Shown one piece after another: positions 18,491-27,161 of a stretch of 64,000 bases of DNA. The number at the start of each line of letters is the position of its first letter. Positions within the stretch are counted from its first letter, which is position 1. The notes below the pieces were generated by a model. That model saw only the letters and a program-made list of their open reading frames with translations, made no database searches and was not told where the DNA came from. The stretch is from DASYXT01 sp035934555 (lineage in GTDB: Bacteria > Verrucomicrobiota > Verrucomicrobiia > Limisphaerales > UBA8199). The stretch covers positions 158,634-222,633 of the forward strand of contig DASYXT010000141.1 of assembly GCA_035934555.1 (NCBI GenBank). The letters are read 5' to 3'. A program made the position numbers and the translations under genes.

Positions 18491-20035
18491 ATGCGATGCC
18501 AGGCGATTGATGGGCGATCGAAGCAGTTGCGGCTCGCTATAGGTTTGCCGTTGTTCATAGCGCTGGTTTCAGCGCCTGGGGCCGTGATCCACGTCGGTCC
18601 GGGCGACAACTACACGAAGATCGAAGCGGCCCAGCCCGGAGACGAAGTGGTGATTGCGCCGGGCACCTATGCCTTCCGCGTTTATCTGACCGGTCAGGGA
18701 AGCGCTACCAACCCAATTGTCATCCGGGCGCAAGACCCAGCCAACCGGCCGGTGTGGGACTTTGGCACCACGCTGGTCGAGAATGCTCCGGGAAGCTATA
18801 CGGCCGGGGACCGCGGTCGCGGCGGCTGGCAATTCAGTCGAGCCAAAAATTATTGCGTGTCGGGGATCGTGTTCCGGAACTGCCACACCGCGTCGATGAA
18901 TTCCGCTGGCATCCGCTATTACAACGGCACGACCAATCTCTATGTGAAGGATTGCCTCTTCACAGCTAATGATAACGGTATAACCGGCGGCACACAGGAG
19001 AGCCAGGCCACCGTCGAGTATTGCGAATTCGCGACTAACGGGAATCTCTCGGCCACCTCGCCGACGCACAATCTGTACATATACGGCGGCACGTTCGCGC
19101 TGCGCTACTGCTACGTTCATGACAGCCTCCAAGCCCAAAACTTTCACATCCGGGCGCGTTCGGCGACGCTGGAATATAACTGGTTCGCGCGCGCCACCTC
19201 GTATGAGGGTGATCTTATGACCGATGACGATTTCGCTGGGGCGGGGCCGTTCAGCCAGGCGATGACGCTGCGCGGCAACGTGTTTGTCCAAGCCGCAGCG
19301 CCGGACAACCATTCCCAGGTGTTTGTGTTATTCAATGACGGCGGCCTGACGAACCTGACGATGTCGGCGCGGGTGCTTTATAACACCTTTGTCGGGAACG
19401 GCGGGAGCGCTGCATTTGTGCATCTGTCCAACGCGACGGGCACCCCGATGAGCGCCGAGGAATCGGATAACGTCGTGTATGGGACCACCGAGCCGATGCT
19501 GGTGGAGAATAGCAGCGCGGGAGTGGTCAGCGGGGTGAACAATTGGCTGCAAACCAATGCCAACCCCGGCACGCTGAGCGGGTCGTTGCAGTCAGCCGCG
19601 CCGGGCTTTCGCAATGCGGCCGCGGAAGATTACACGCTTGGCCCGGGAAGCGCATGCATTGGCGCAGCCAACGCCTCCCTGTTCGGATTGCCCGGCAAGG
19701 AATACTACCTGAACGAGACGAATCACAGCCGGTGGCGGCCACGCGCCGCGGCGCGAGACCTCGGCGCATTTGAAAGTACCAGTGCCAGCGCACCGGTGGG
19801 GTCGTACGATCCTTATCCGCAGCCGGTGCTGAACATTTCGCGGGCGGGGGCGAACGTTATTCTTGAGTGGCCATTGTTTGCGTCGGATTTCCAACTCCAG
19901 CAGGCAGCAGCAATTCCGGTCACAGCATGGTCCGCAGTGGCGTTGCCCTTAAGCACCAATGCGGCGCAGGTCAGCGCGAGCGGGCCAGCATGGGGGACAA
20001 AAGAAGTTTTCAGATTAGCGAGGCTGCATCTCTAA
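18491..20035 (+). CDS. Secreted right-handed beta-helix protein, polysaccharide-lyase-like
   Basis: 514 residues from ATG 18491, six bases after the stop of the GH38-type gene. After a signal peptide (LAIGLPLFIALVSAPGA) the sequence runs VIHVGPGDNYTKIEAAQPGD and EVVIAPGTY, the standard opening of chondroitinase-B/pectate-lyase-like beta helices. Repeating N-rich rungs follow (YCVSGIVFRNCHTASMNS, LYVKDCLFTANDNGITGG). The last ~70 residues, from ISRAGANVILEWPLFASDFQ to VFRLARLHL, form the C-terminal beta module found in several secreted proteins here. It probably binds or cleaves an acidic polysaccharide outside the cytoplasm, together with its GH38-type neighbour. Confidence 0.8.
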   Translation: MRCQAIDGRSKQLRLAIGLPLFIALVSAPGAVIHVGPGDNYTKIEAAQPGDEVVIAPGTYAFRVYLTGQGSATNPIVIRAQDPANRPVWDFGTTLVENAPGSYTAGDRGRGGWQFSRAKNYCVSGIVFRNCHTASMNSAGIRYYNGTTNLYVKDCLFTANDNGITGGTQESQATVEYCEFATNGNLSATSPTHNLYIYGGTFALRYCYVHDSLQAQNFHIRARSATLEYNWFARATSYEGDLMTDDDFAGAGPFSQAMTLRGNVFVQAAAPDNHSQVFVLFNDGGLTNLTMSARVLYNTFVGNGGSAAFVHLSNATGTPMSAEESDNVVYGTTEPMLVENSSAGVVSGVNNWLQTNANPGTLSGSLQSAAPGFRNAAAEDYTLGPGSACIGAANASLFGLPGKEYYLNETNHSRWRPRAAARDLGAFESTSASAPVGSYDPYPQPVLNISRAGANVILEWPLFASDFQLQQAAAIPVTAWSAVALPLSTNAAQVSASGPAWGTKEVFRLARLHL

Positions 20036-20081
20036 TCTCAGATCGGATCTCTAATTCTGAGGTGAATCCCATCTTCGCCGT

Positions 20082-21881
20082 TCAGTCCGTTCGAACGCCC
20101 GCCAACTCCCCGGCCGTTTTCTCCGGCTCGGCCCATTTGCCGTGTTCCTTGATTAAATCCACCAAACGGTCCACCGCTTCCGCTTCAGGAATATTGAACT
20201 TAATCGGCGTCTTGCCGACATACAGGTTGATCTTGCCGGGAGCCCCGCCGACGTACCCAAAATCCGCGTCCGCCATTTCGCCGGGGCCATTAACGATGCA
20301 GCCCATGATGGCAACCTTCACGCCTTTCAAGTGCTCGGTGCGCGCCTTGATCCGCGCCGTGACGGTTTGCAGGTTAAACAACGTGCGACCGCACGAGGGG
20401 CAGGCGACATAGTCGGTCTTAAACGAGCGACAGCCGGCCGCCTGAAGAATGTTGTATGCCAACCGCAGTGATTGGCCGGCACCGGTTTCGCCTCGGATTA
20501 AAATCGCGTCGCCAATTCCGTCGGCCAGCAATGCCCCGATCACCACCGAAGCGCGCAGCAAAGCGAGCTTCGGCTCAAGCGGCGCGGGCTCAAATACCAG
20601 GCAATCTTTGAGCAGGATCGGGTTGCGTCGGCCGAGGCGCTGGAGCCGCGCGGCCAAGAGCCGAAACGCGGTGATGGCCGGCAGCGGCAGGCCGTCCTTC
20701 ACCGTGATAAGCTGCGTGTCGCAGTTGACGTCGAAATCGCGAGACGGATCCACCTCCAGCACGTTGAGCTGCTCGTAAATCGCCTCGGGTTTGACATCCG
20801 CTTTGGGGCTGAGCCTGGGCGCGACCTTGTCCCAGGCGGCTTGCGTCACCACCACACGCACGGTTTGTTCGCCGCCGCAGGAGACGTTGTCAGCCAATTC
20901 GATTTCGGGAGTTGGCCGGCGTGTGAAAGTAAACGGGTCGTAAGAAACTGGCAGGTTCCAGGTATCCTTTTGGCGGTTCGCCAGCATGGGAATCTGAGCC
21001 AGCAGGTCGCGGCAAACCTCGATTTCCCGGGGTGAATCTTCCGTCAGCGAAACACGGATGGTGTCCCCCAGGCCGTCGCACAAAAGCGAGCCAATCCCAA
21101 TGGCGCTCTTGATGCGGCCGTCCTCCCCTTCCCCAGCCTCGGTAACACCAAGGTGGATGGGGTAATTCCAGTCGGGTCCTTCCTGTTCGAGCCGCGCGAC
21201 CAGCAACCGGTAACACTCGATCATCACCTTGGGGTTGCTCGCCTTCATCGAGAATTTGAAATTGTGAAAATCGTGCTTGCGCGCGATGCGGGCGAATTCT
21301 AACGCGCTCTCGACCATGCCCAGCGGCGAGTCGCCGAAGCGGTTCATGATCCGATCGCTGAGCGACCCGTGGTTGGTGCCGATGCGCATCGCCCGCCCCA
21401 GCTCTTTGCAGCGCAGCACCAGCGGCGTGAATTTCTCCTCGAGCCGCGCCAACTCCGCCGTGTACTGGGCGTCGGTGTATTCCTTGACCGCGAACTTCTT
21501 GGAATCGGCGTAATTGCCGGGATTGACGCGAACGACCTCGACCCATTTGGCGGCTTCCATGGCCGCATCCGGTTTGAAATGGATATCGGCGACAATCGGG
21601 ACGTTGCAGCCGCGCAAGCGCAACTCCGCTACAATATGCTGCAGGTTCGCGGCGTCTTTGACCGTCGGCGCGGTAATGCGGACGATTTGACAGCCGACCT
21701 CGACCAATTCGAGGGTCTGGCGCACGCACTCCGCAGTATCCATCGTGTCACACGTCAGCATCGACTGCACGACGATAGGATGATCTCCGCCAATGACTAC
21801 ACCGCCGCGTTTGGGGTCGCCGACCACTACCTCGCGCGTGCGGCGCCGGCTATACACCAACGGTGAGTCACAATAACGCAT
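20082..21881 (-). CDS. ispG: 4-hydroxy-3-methylbut-2-enyl diphosphate synthase, long (three-domain) form
   Basis: 599 residues from ATG 21879-21881, one base after the rseP stop. The N-terminal TIM barrel begins DHPIVVQSMLTCDTMDT. The C-terminal iron-sulfur domain has DYVACPSCGRTLFNLQ and VAIMGCIVNGPGEMADAD, whose cysteines hold the 4Fe-4S cluster. A long insertion between them (~265-450) makes it the plant/Chlamydiae/Bacteroidota-like long type, not the ~370-residue enterobacterial type. It makes HMBPP from MEcPP in the MEP isoprenoid pathway. It is the last gene of the uppS-cdsA-dxr-rseP-ispG run. Confidence 0.94.
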   Translation of the reverse strand: MRYCDSPLVYSRRRTREVVVGDPKRGGVVIGGDHPIVVQSMLTCDTMDTAECVRQTLELVEVGCQIVRITAPTVKDAANLQHIVAELRLRGCNVPIVADIHFKPDAAMEAAKWVEVVRVNPGNYADSKKFAVKEYTDAQYTAELARLEEKFTPLVLRCKELGRAMRIGTNHGSLSDRIMNRFGDSPLGMVESALEFARIARKHDFHNFKFSMKASNPKVMIECYRLLVARLEQEGPDWNYPIHLGVTEAGEGEDGRIKSAIGIGSLLCDGLGDTIRVSLTEDSPREIEVCRDLLAQIPMLANRQKDTWNLPVSYDPFTFTRRPTPEIELADNVSCGGEQTVRVVVTQAAWDKVAPRLSPKADVKPEAIYEQLNVLEVDPSRDFDVNCDTQLITVKDGLPLPAITAFRLLAARLQRLGRRNPILLKDCLVFEPAPLEPKLALLRASVVIGALLADGIGDAILIRGETGAGQSLRLAYNILQAAGCRSFKTDYVACPSCGRTLFNLQTVTARIKARTEHLKGVKVAIMGCIVNGPGEMADADFGYVGGAPGKINLYVGKTPIKFNIPEAEAVDRLVDLIKEHGKWAEPEKTAGELAGVRTD

Positions 21882-21882
21882 A

Positions 21883-23313
21883 TCAATTCTTGGGCGCGAA
21901 GACGATCGGCTCATCCCGGTTATGCCGCGCGCTGCGGACCAAATCGCCCGTGTCATAGAACGCGATAAACAGCATGAAACCGATGAGCAGCACCGCGCAG
22001 GCCGTTTGCAAGTACTGCAAGACCGTGACGCTGACAGGCCGGCGGCGCACGGCTTCAAACAACGCCAGGGCAATATGCCCGCCGTCCAGCACCGGGAACG
22101 GCAACAGGTTCAGCAGCGCGAGGTTCACGTTAATCACCACACTCCACCAGAGCACCTGGCGCCAGCCATCCGGACTTTGGAACAAGGTCCAATACAACCG
22201 CCCAATCATAACCGGGCCGCCAAGCTGCTGCACACCGATGTCGCTCTTGGGCGAGAACACCACCCCCAGCGTCGCGACGATTTGCCCCACCCCCTCGCGC
22301 ACCTGCGCAAACGGACTGGGATGGGCCAACGTGATGTTGGTATCGCCCTGCCAATAAATCCCGAACATCGGTGGGCTGTTGGCCGGTTTGAGCGGCCTCT
22401 CGGGTTCGATCCGACGCACAAATTGCTCGCGCTCGCGCGCCACAGTGAAACTGGTCGGCTGGATCGGACCATTGGTCATTAGGGATTCCTCGTAAGCCAC
22501 CGCTTCCGGGCTGTAGATTCGGGTACCATTGACAGCGACAATTTGGTCGCCGGGTTCCAGTCCGGCTCGGGCGGCCGGGCTGTTGGTGGCCACTGCCGCA
22601 ATGATTGACTTGCTGGCGGGCCCGACCTGAATTTTCGGCAGCGCTTTCCGCTCGTACCAATGCGTCTTCTGTGACCGATCCGGTTCCGCCTGGGTGACGA
22701 AATTAGTCCCGTTCCGGCGATAGTCGATGGTTACGTACTTTCCTTCACTGCTAATAATGCGCCAGGTGATGCTGTCCTGGGACGGCGAGATGAAATGATG
22801 AACCGGATGTCCGTCAATGGCGAAGATTTCATCACCCGGTCGCAGCCCCGCCTTCCAAGCTGGTCCGCCAGGGACCACCCAACCGATTTCGGTGGAGCGG
22901 TTGTCTTCATTGACCGGGTGGCCCAGGATGGTGACCAACACGCCAAAACCCAATGCCAGCAGGAAGCTGAACAGCGGTCCCGCCACGGCCACAATGATCT
23001 TATCCAGTGGTGAAATGGGCGGCAGCGGTTTACCTGAACTTTCGCCTTTGCCTTCGATGGCTTCCATACTCGCCATTTGCGGCAGCGACACGTAGCCGCC
23101 GGCGGGAATTGTGCCGAGGGCATATTCGACGCCATTGATGCGCTTTTTCCAGATCGGCTTGCCAAACCAGATGGCAAAGCGGTCAACCTTGAGTCCGCGC
23201 CAGCGCGCGGCCAGGAAGTGTCCCAACTCATGCACAAAAATGAGCAGGTTGAAAATCAATACAACTTCCAATGCGGTCAGAATAAACTTCAGCGATGACA
23301 TAGTAATTGCCAA
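21883..23313 (-). CDS. rseP: RseP-type site-2 intramembrane metalloprotease
   Basis: 476 residues. A zinc-binding HELGH motif lies in the first membrane helix (H28-H32), and the second motif NLLPFPVLDGGH (~400) supplies the metal-binding Asp. Between them are a second helix and two PDZ domains (~125-210 and ~220-310; GLRPGDEIFAIDG and GLEPGDQIVAVNG). RseP proteins cut membrane-bound regulators such as anti-sigma factors and clear signal-peptide remnants in the inner membrane. A second ATG four codons downstream (23301) is an equally good start. It sits between dxr and ispG, as in many bacteria. Confidence 0.93.
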   Translation of the reverse strand: MAITMSSLKFILTALEVVLIFNLLIFVHELGHFLAARWRGLKVDRFAIWFGKPIWKKRINGVEYALGTIPAGGYVSLPQMASMEAIEGKGESSGKPLPPISPLDKIIVAVAGPLFSFLLALGFGVLVTILGHPVNEDNRSTEIGWVVPGGPAWKAGLRPGDEIFAIDGHPVHHFISPSQDSITWRIISSEGKYVTIDYRRNGTNFVTQAEPDRSQKTHWYERKALPKIQVGPASKSIIAAVATNSPAARAGLEPGDQIVAVNGTRIYSPEAVAYEESLMTNGPIQPTSFTVAREREQFVRRIEPERPLKPANSPPMFGIYWQGDTNITLAHPSPFAQVREGVGQIVATLGVVFSPKSDIGVQQLGGPVMIGRLYWTLFQSPDGWRQVLWWSVVINVNLALLNLLPFPVLDGGHIALALFEAVRRRPVSVTVLQYLQTACAVLLIGFMLFIAFYDTGDLVRSARHNRDEPIVFAPKN

Positions 23314-23402
23314 CTACCCCAAAACGGGACGCGAGGGAATATAGCAGCGATTATGCCAGTGGCAATGCGGTCGTGGCCCCCAATCCGGCTTGCCCTCGCT
23401 AA

Positions 23403-23487
23403 AACGCAAAGGCGCAGAGACGCAGAGACGCAAAGGGATTGAATTCTCAGAAATCTCTGCGTCTTTGCCTCTCTGCGCCTTTGCGTT
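23403..23487. repeat. Palindromic dispersed repeat, AACGCAAAGGCGCAGAGA family
   Basis: Perfect 18-bp inverted arms at 23403-23420 and 23470-23487, with further partly paired sequence inside, fill much of the 212-bp dxr-rseP gap. Similar A-C-G-C-rich palindromes are common in environmental bacterial genomes. It may act as a processing or stability element in the transcript, or be a non-autonomous mobile repeat. Weak fragments of the same type lie near 54820-54860. Confidence 0.75.
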
Positions 23488-23525
23488 ACATCCGAAAAAT
23501 TCACCACAAATGCCGCCTTCGCGTG

Positions 23526-24665
23526 TCAAGACTCCGCGGCCACTCGCCTGGCCCACGCATCCGCGGCCAATATCTGCTCCAAACTCGGATGGTTGACCAC
23601 TTCGTGCCGCTCCATAGTACGTCGGACGAGCTCAGGAATTTGCGTAAAAGTGAGCCGACGATTGATAAACGCCTCGACTGCCACTTCGTTGGCGGCATTG
23701 AGCACCGCCGGCAACGTGCCACCGACCTCACCCGCCCGACGCGCCAAATCCAGCGCAGGAAACCTATCCGGGTCGGGCTCTTCAAAGGTCAAAGACCCGA
23801 GCTGCGCCAGGCTGGTGTGGACGCGTTGGCTCGGTGCGCGCTGTGGATACGTTAATGCATACTGAATGGGCAGGCACATGTCGGGCGTCGAGAGCTGCGC
23901 CAGCATCGAGCCATCAACAAACTCGACCAGCGAGTGCACCACGCTCTGCGGATGCACAACCACCGATACCCGGCCGATCTCGACATCGAAGAGCCAGCGC
24001 GCCTCGATCATCTCGAGTCCCTTATTGAACAGCGTCGCCGAATCAATCGTGATCTTCCGGCCCATAACCCAGGAGGGGTGTTTCAGCGCGCGCTCGACCG
24101 TAATCTGCGCAAACTCTGCTTTGGGCGTGGTGCGAAACGGTCCGCCCGACGCAGTCAACCACAGCCGGCGCACCGAGTTGGAGGGCTTGCCGTCCAGGCA
24201 CTGGAAGATCGCCGAATGTTCGCTGTCCACCGCCAGCACCCGCACACCGCATTTGCGAGCTTCGGCCATGACGATCTCGCCCGCCATGACGAGGATTTCT
24301 TTCGAAGCAACCGCAATATCTTTCCCTGCCCGAATCGCCGCCAGCGCGGGCTGCAGTCCGGCGGTGCCTACGATGGCGATCAGCACGATATCCGCTTCGG
24401 CCATCGTCGCCAGTTTCACGAGCCCTTCGGCGCCGCAATAAACCTGGGCGGCGCCGCCGAGCGCCTCGCGCAGCGCGTTAGCCTTAGCCGGCTCGGTTAT
24501 TGAAACCGCCGCCGGCCGATGCCGCCGGGTTTGTTCGAGCAGCAACGGCAAATTGTTACCGGCCGCCAGCCCGACCAGCCGAATCTGGTCCGGCAAATCA
24601 TCGGCCACCTTCAGCGTACTGGTGCCGATCGAACCGGTGCTGCCCAAAACAACGACGCTCTTCAT
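23526..24665 (-). CDS. dxr: 1-deoxy-D-xylulose 5-phosphate reductoisomerase
   Basis: 379 residues. It begins with an NADPH-binding GSTGSIGTSTLKV motif. Conserved catalytic segments follow: ASKEILVMAGEI, VDSEHSAIFQCLDG with the metal and substrate ligands, TASGGPFR, and MGRKITIDSATLFNKGLEMIEA. It makes MEP from DXP, the first committed step of the MEP pathway. The start codon abuts the cdsA stop directly, indicating translational coupling. Together with ispG downstream and uppS upstream this is an isoprenoid-to-undecaprenyl supply cluster. The C-terminal helical domain is complete, so the gene appears intact. Confidence 0.95.
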   Translation of the reverse strand: MKSVVVLGSTGSIGTSTLKVADDLPDQIRLVGLAAGNNLPLLLEQTRRHRPAAVSITEPAKANALREALGGAAQVYCGAEGLVKLATMAEADIVLIAIVGTAGLQPALAAIRAGKDIAVASKEILVMAGEIVMAEARKCGVRVLAVDSEHSAIFQCLDGKPSNSVRRLWLTASGGPFRTTPKAEFAQITVERALKHPSWVMGRKITIDSATLFNKGLEMIEARWLFDVEIGRVSVVVHPQSVVHSLVEFVDGSMLAQLSTPDMCLPIQYALTYPQRAPSQRVHTSLAQLGSLTFEEPDPDRFPALDLARRAGEVGGTLPAVLNAANEVAVEAFINRRLTFTQIPELVRRTMERHEVVNHPSLEQILAADAWARRVAAES

Positions 24666-25601
24666 TCAAGGCCTCGTCAGCACATGCCGTAAGTAAAGAT
24701 ACATAATCGGCGCATTAAACAGCAGGCTGTCCAGCAAGTCCAGAATACCTCCAATCCCTGGGAAGAACTTCCCGGAATCCTTCACCCCGGCTTCGCGCTT
24801 AAAAATCGATTCGATCAGATCGCCCACAACGGCCCCGACGCTCAGCACCAGGCCAAGAACGGTTGCGTGCAGATCATTCATCCCGCGCATCCGGGCGCCA
24901 AGAAAATGGGCAAACACCCAACTGGCGAGCACCGACGCCGCAATCGCCCCGCCAAAGCCTTCCCACGTTTTCCCGGGACTAATGCGCGGAATCATTTTGT
25001 GCCGCCCAATCAGCGAGCCCACCGCGTAGGCCCCCGAGTCGCTGATTTTCGTGATCAGCACAAAATACAAAAGGTAAAAGTGCCCTTCGACGCCGGGGAA
25101 AAAATTGATTTTCTGGATAAAATTCAACAGCCAGGGCACATACATCAGCCCGAAAAGAGTGGTCGAGATGGCCAGCAGCCCTGCAGTGTTGCTGCGCGAG
25201 AAGAACTGCCGCAGGCACAAACCCAGCACGAAGAGGATGAGGAAACCGGTTTCGAAATCGTTGACGCGCGCCGGCGCACCCGACGTGCCAATCCATCCGG
25301 TCACATTAAAAAATGTGCCCAGCATCAACAGCAACCCGCCAAATAGCCCCCACCATTTAAAGCATACCATCCCGCCCTTCTCGACCAACCCGTAAAACTC
25401 CGCCAGGCCGGTCACCGACAGAAAAACCATGATGACCAGGAATACATAGTCTGAAATCAGGCGATTGGCGCAGAACAACGCCACCAGCACAATCGCCCAC
25501 AACACCACAAAGCTCACCAAACGCCGCAGAAACGTCTTGAACTTGGAAGACGGCGAGACAGCCGACGGAGCCGACGCGGTGGATGCTTCAGGACTAGCCA
25601 T
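24666..25601 (-). CDS. cdsA: Phosphatidate cytidylyltransferase
   Basis: 311 residues with about eight membrane segments. The family signature is seen in ITKISDSGAYAVGSLIGRHK, RISPGKTWEGFGG and VLSVGAVVGDLIESIFKREA, then KDSGKFFPGIGGILDLLDSL. It forms CDP-diacylglycerol from phosphatidic acid and CTP, the precursor of phosphatidylglycerol and phosphatidylethanolamine. A Ser/Ala/Pro-rich soluble N-terminus of ~22 residues precedes the first helix. It starts 7 bp after uppS and its stop touches the dxr start. Confidence 0.94.
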   Translation of the reverse strand: MASPEASTASAPSAVSPSSKFKTFLRRLVSFVVLWAIVLVALFCANRLISDYVFLVIMVFLSVTGLAEFYGLVEKGGMVCFKWWGLFGGLLLMLGTFFNVTGWIGTSGAPARVNDFETGFLILFVLGLCLRQFFSRSNTAGLLAISTTLFGLMYVPWLLNFIQKINFFPGVEGHFYLLYFVLITKISDSGAYAVGSLIGRHKMIPRISPGKTWEGFGGAIAASVLASWVFAHFLGARMRGMNDLHATVLGLVLSVGAVVGDLIESIFKREAGVKDSGKFFPGIGGILDLLDSLLFNAPIMYLYLRHVLTRP

Positions 25602-25608
25602 GCTCGCT

Positions 25609-26346
25609 CTAGAGCCCCCCGAAGCGCCGGTGTCTGCGGTTGTAGTCCTCGAGGGCCGCGTAGAACTGCGCCTTGCGGAAATCCGGCCACAGCGTTGGCG
25701 TCACGACCAATTCCGTGTACGAGATTTGCCAAAGCAGGAAATTACTGACGCGCATTTCGCCGCTGGTGCGAATCAACACGTCCGGGTCGGGAACATTGCG
25801 CGTATAGAGGTGCTGCGCGACAACTTGCTCGGTGATGTCCGGCGGGTCCAACTCCCCCGCCTTGACCTTCTTGGCGATACTGCGCACCGCATCGACCAGT
25901 TCCGTGCGGCCGCCGTAGCTCAGCGCCATGATCAGCGTCAGGCCGTTATTCTTCGATAAAGTCGCAATCGATTTGGTTAAGTGCTCCTGGACGGCTTCGG
26001 GCAAGCGGTATATCTGGCCAATGACTTCCAGGCGCACATTGTTTTTGTTCAACTCCGGTGTCTCACTTTTCAGATAGTGGATGAGATACTTCATGAGGGC
26101 ATCCACCTCTTCCTTCGGCCGGTTCCAATTCTCGACCGAGAACGCGTAAAGCGTCAGATATTTGATCCCCAGTTCGCCCGCGGTCCGGATAATCGTGCGG
26201 GCCGATTCGGCCCCGGCGCGATGCCCCTCGATGCGCGGCAGGTGCCGCTGCCGCGCCCAGCGGCCGTTGCCGTCCATAATAATGGCGACATGGCGAGGCA
26301 AACCGGCCTTGGCTTCGGGGCTCAGATGGGCGGTTTGCGTACTCAC
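25609..26346 (-). CDS. uppS: Undecaprenyl diphosphate synthase (isoprenyl transferase)
   Basis: 245 residues. The cis-prenyltransferase signature HVAIIMDGNGRWARQRHLPR contains catalytic Asp25. YLTLYAFSVENWNRP and the C-terminal DVLIRTSGEMRVSNFLLWQI are the other conserved blocks. The last normally reads RTSGE-x-R-x-S-NFL-x-WQ, so it is complete. The enzyme extends farnesyl diphosphate with isopentenyl units to make the lipid carrier for peptidoglycan and exopolysaccharide synthesis. First gene of the cluster. Three 10-bp-spaced CGCTAAT repeats lie 19-45 bp before the start codon. Confidence 0.95.
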   Translation of the reverse strand: MSTQTAHLSPEAKAGLPRHVAIIMDGNGRWARQRHLPRIEGHRAGAESARTIIRTAGELGIKYLTLYAFSVENWNRPKEEVDALMKYLIHYLKSETPELNKNNVRLEVIGQIYRLPEAVQEHLTKSIATLSKNNGLTLIMALSYGGRTELVDAVRSIAKKVKAGELDPPDITEQVVAQHLYTRNVPDPDVLIRTSGEMRVSNFLLWQISYTELVVTPTLWPDFRKAQFYAALEDYNRRHRRFGGL

Positions 26347-26363
26347 GTGCGGGAGAAGTTGAA

Positions 26364-26393
26364 CCGCTAATGAGCGCTAATCAACGCTAATCT
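26364..26393. repeat. Three 10-bp direct repeats (CGCTAAT) upstream of uppS
   Basis: CGCTAAT begins at 26365, 26375 and 26385, an exact 10-bp period, just upstream of the uppS start at 26346. It may be a regulator site on one DNA face or a short degenerate dispersed repeat. The sequence does not decide. Confidence 0.45.
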
Positions 26394-26442
26394 CCGGGAG
26401 GCAGCGCAGGCGTGAGTCACGGGGCGCTGGACGGCGCCGCGC

Positions 26443-26488
26443 GGTTCTCCCTCTCCCGAGGGGCTTCCCAAGGGGAGAGGGGAAAACC
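26443..26488. terminator. CCCTCTCCC/GGGAGAGGG inverted repeat after phoU
   Basis: Arms 26449-26457 and 26473-26481 with weaker flanking pairing form a GC-rich hairpin 3-45 bp past the phoU stop. It lies between the pst operon and uppS, where termination is expected. A related 12-bp-stem hairpin follows the oxidoreductase gene at 58279-58305, so it belongs to a dispersed repeat family. No U-tract follows it. Confidence 0.5.
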
Positions 26489-26490
26489 GC

Positions 26491-27150
26491 CTAGGCTGAG
26501 CCTGCCCCGGCGTGCCGGATGTCCTCGGCCTCACAAAGGTACACGACTTCTTCAGCAACATTCTTGGCATGGTCGGCGATTCGTTCGAGCGCCTTGGCAA
26601 CGACCATCCAATGCAGGCACCGCGAGATGGTATCGGGGTGAGCGGTCATATACTCCACCAATTGCCGGTGAATATCTTTGTTCATCGCATCGACTTCTTT
26701 GTCCTGAGGAATCAACGCGCGCGCAGTCGCGGTATCATGGCTGACGAAAGAATCAATGGCTTGCTTGAGCATGCCGAGAGCCAAATCCGCCAGTTGCGGG
26801 ATCGGCACGAACAACTTCAGCGGCGGCTCGGTCGTAAGGTCCCGGGCACGATTGGCGATCTTACAGGCCTCATCACCGACGCGTTCGAGGTTCTGGGACA
26901 TTTTCATCGCGGCGGCGATCAGGCGCAGATCACTGGCCAGCGGCGCTTTGGAAAGCAGCGTAATGGCCTGGTCATCGACCTCGACCTCAAGCCGATCGAT
27001 CACCGAGTCCTCAGCCCGAACGCGCTGGGCCAAATCATAATCGCGGTTAACCAGCGCCTCCAGAGCCCGGCGCGTGGCCGCCTCAGCATGGCTGGCCATC
27101 GTCAGCAAGAGGTTCTTCAATTCTGCCAGGTTGTTATCCAGGTGCAGCAT
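26491..27150 (-). CDS. phoU: Phosphate uptake regulator PhoU
   Basis: 219 residues, all-helical, built from two three-helix PhoU repeats. LLTMASHAEAATRRALEALV opens the first and ERVGDEACKIANRARDL carries its metal-binding E/D-x-x-x-D type motif. LERIADHAKNVAEEVVYL is the matching motif of the second. PhoU links the Pst transporter to PhoR and damps Pho signalling when phosphate is plentiful. It follows pstB by 11 bp and ends the six-gene phosphate operon, as in many bacteria. A short C-terminal tail follows the last helix. Confidence 0.94.
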   Translation of the reverse strand: MLHLDNNLAELKNLLLTMASHAEAATRRALEALVNRDYDLAQRVRAEDSVIDRLEVEVDDQAITLLSKAPLASDLRLIAAAMKMSQNLERVGDEACKIANRARDLTTEPPLKLFVPIPQLADLALGMLKQAIDSFVSHDTATARALIPQDKEVDAMNKDIHRQLVEYMTAHPDTISRCLHWMVVAKALERIADHAKNVAEEVVYLCEAEDIRHAGAGSA

Positions 27151-27161
27151 AGGCGACAGGT

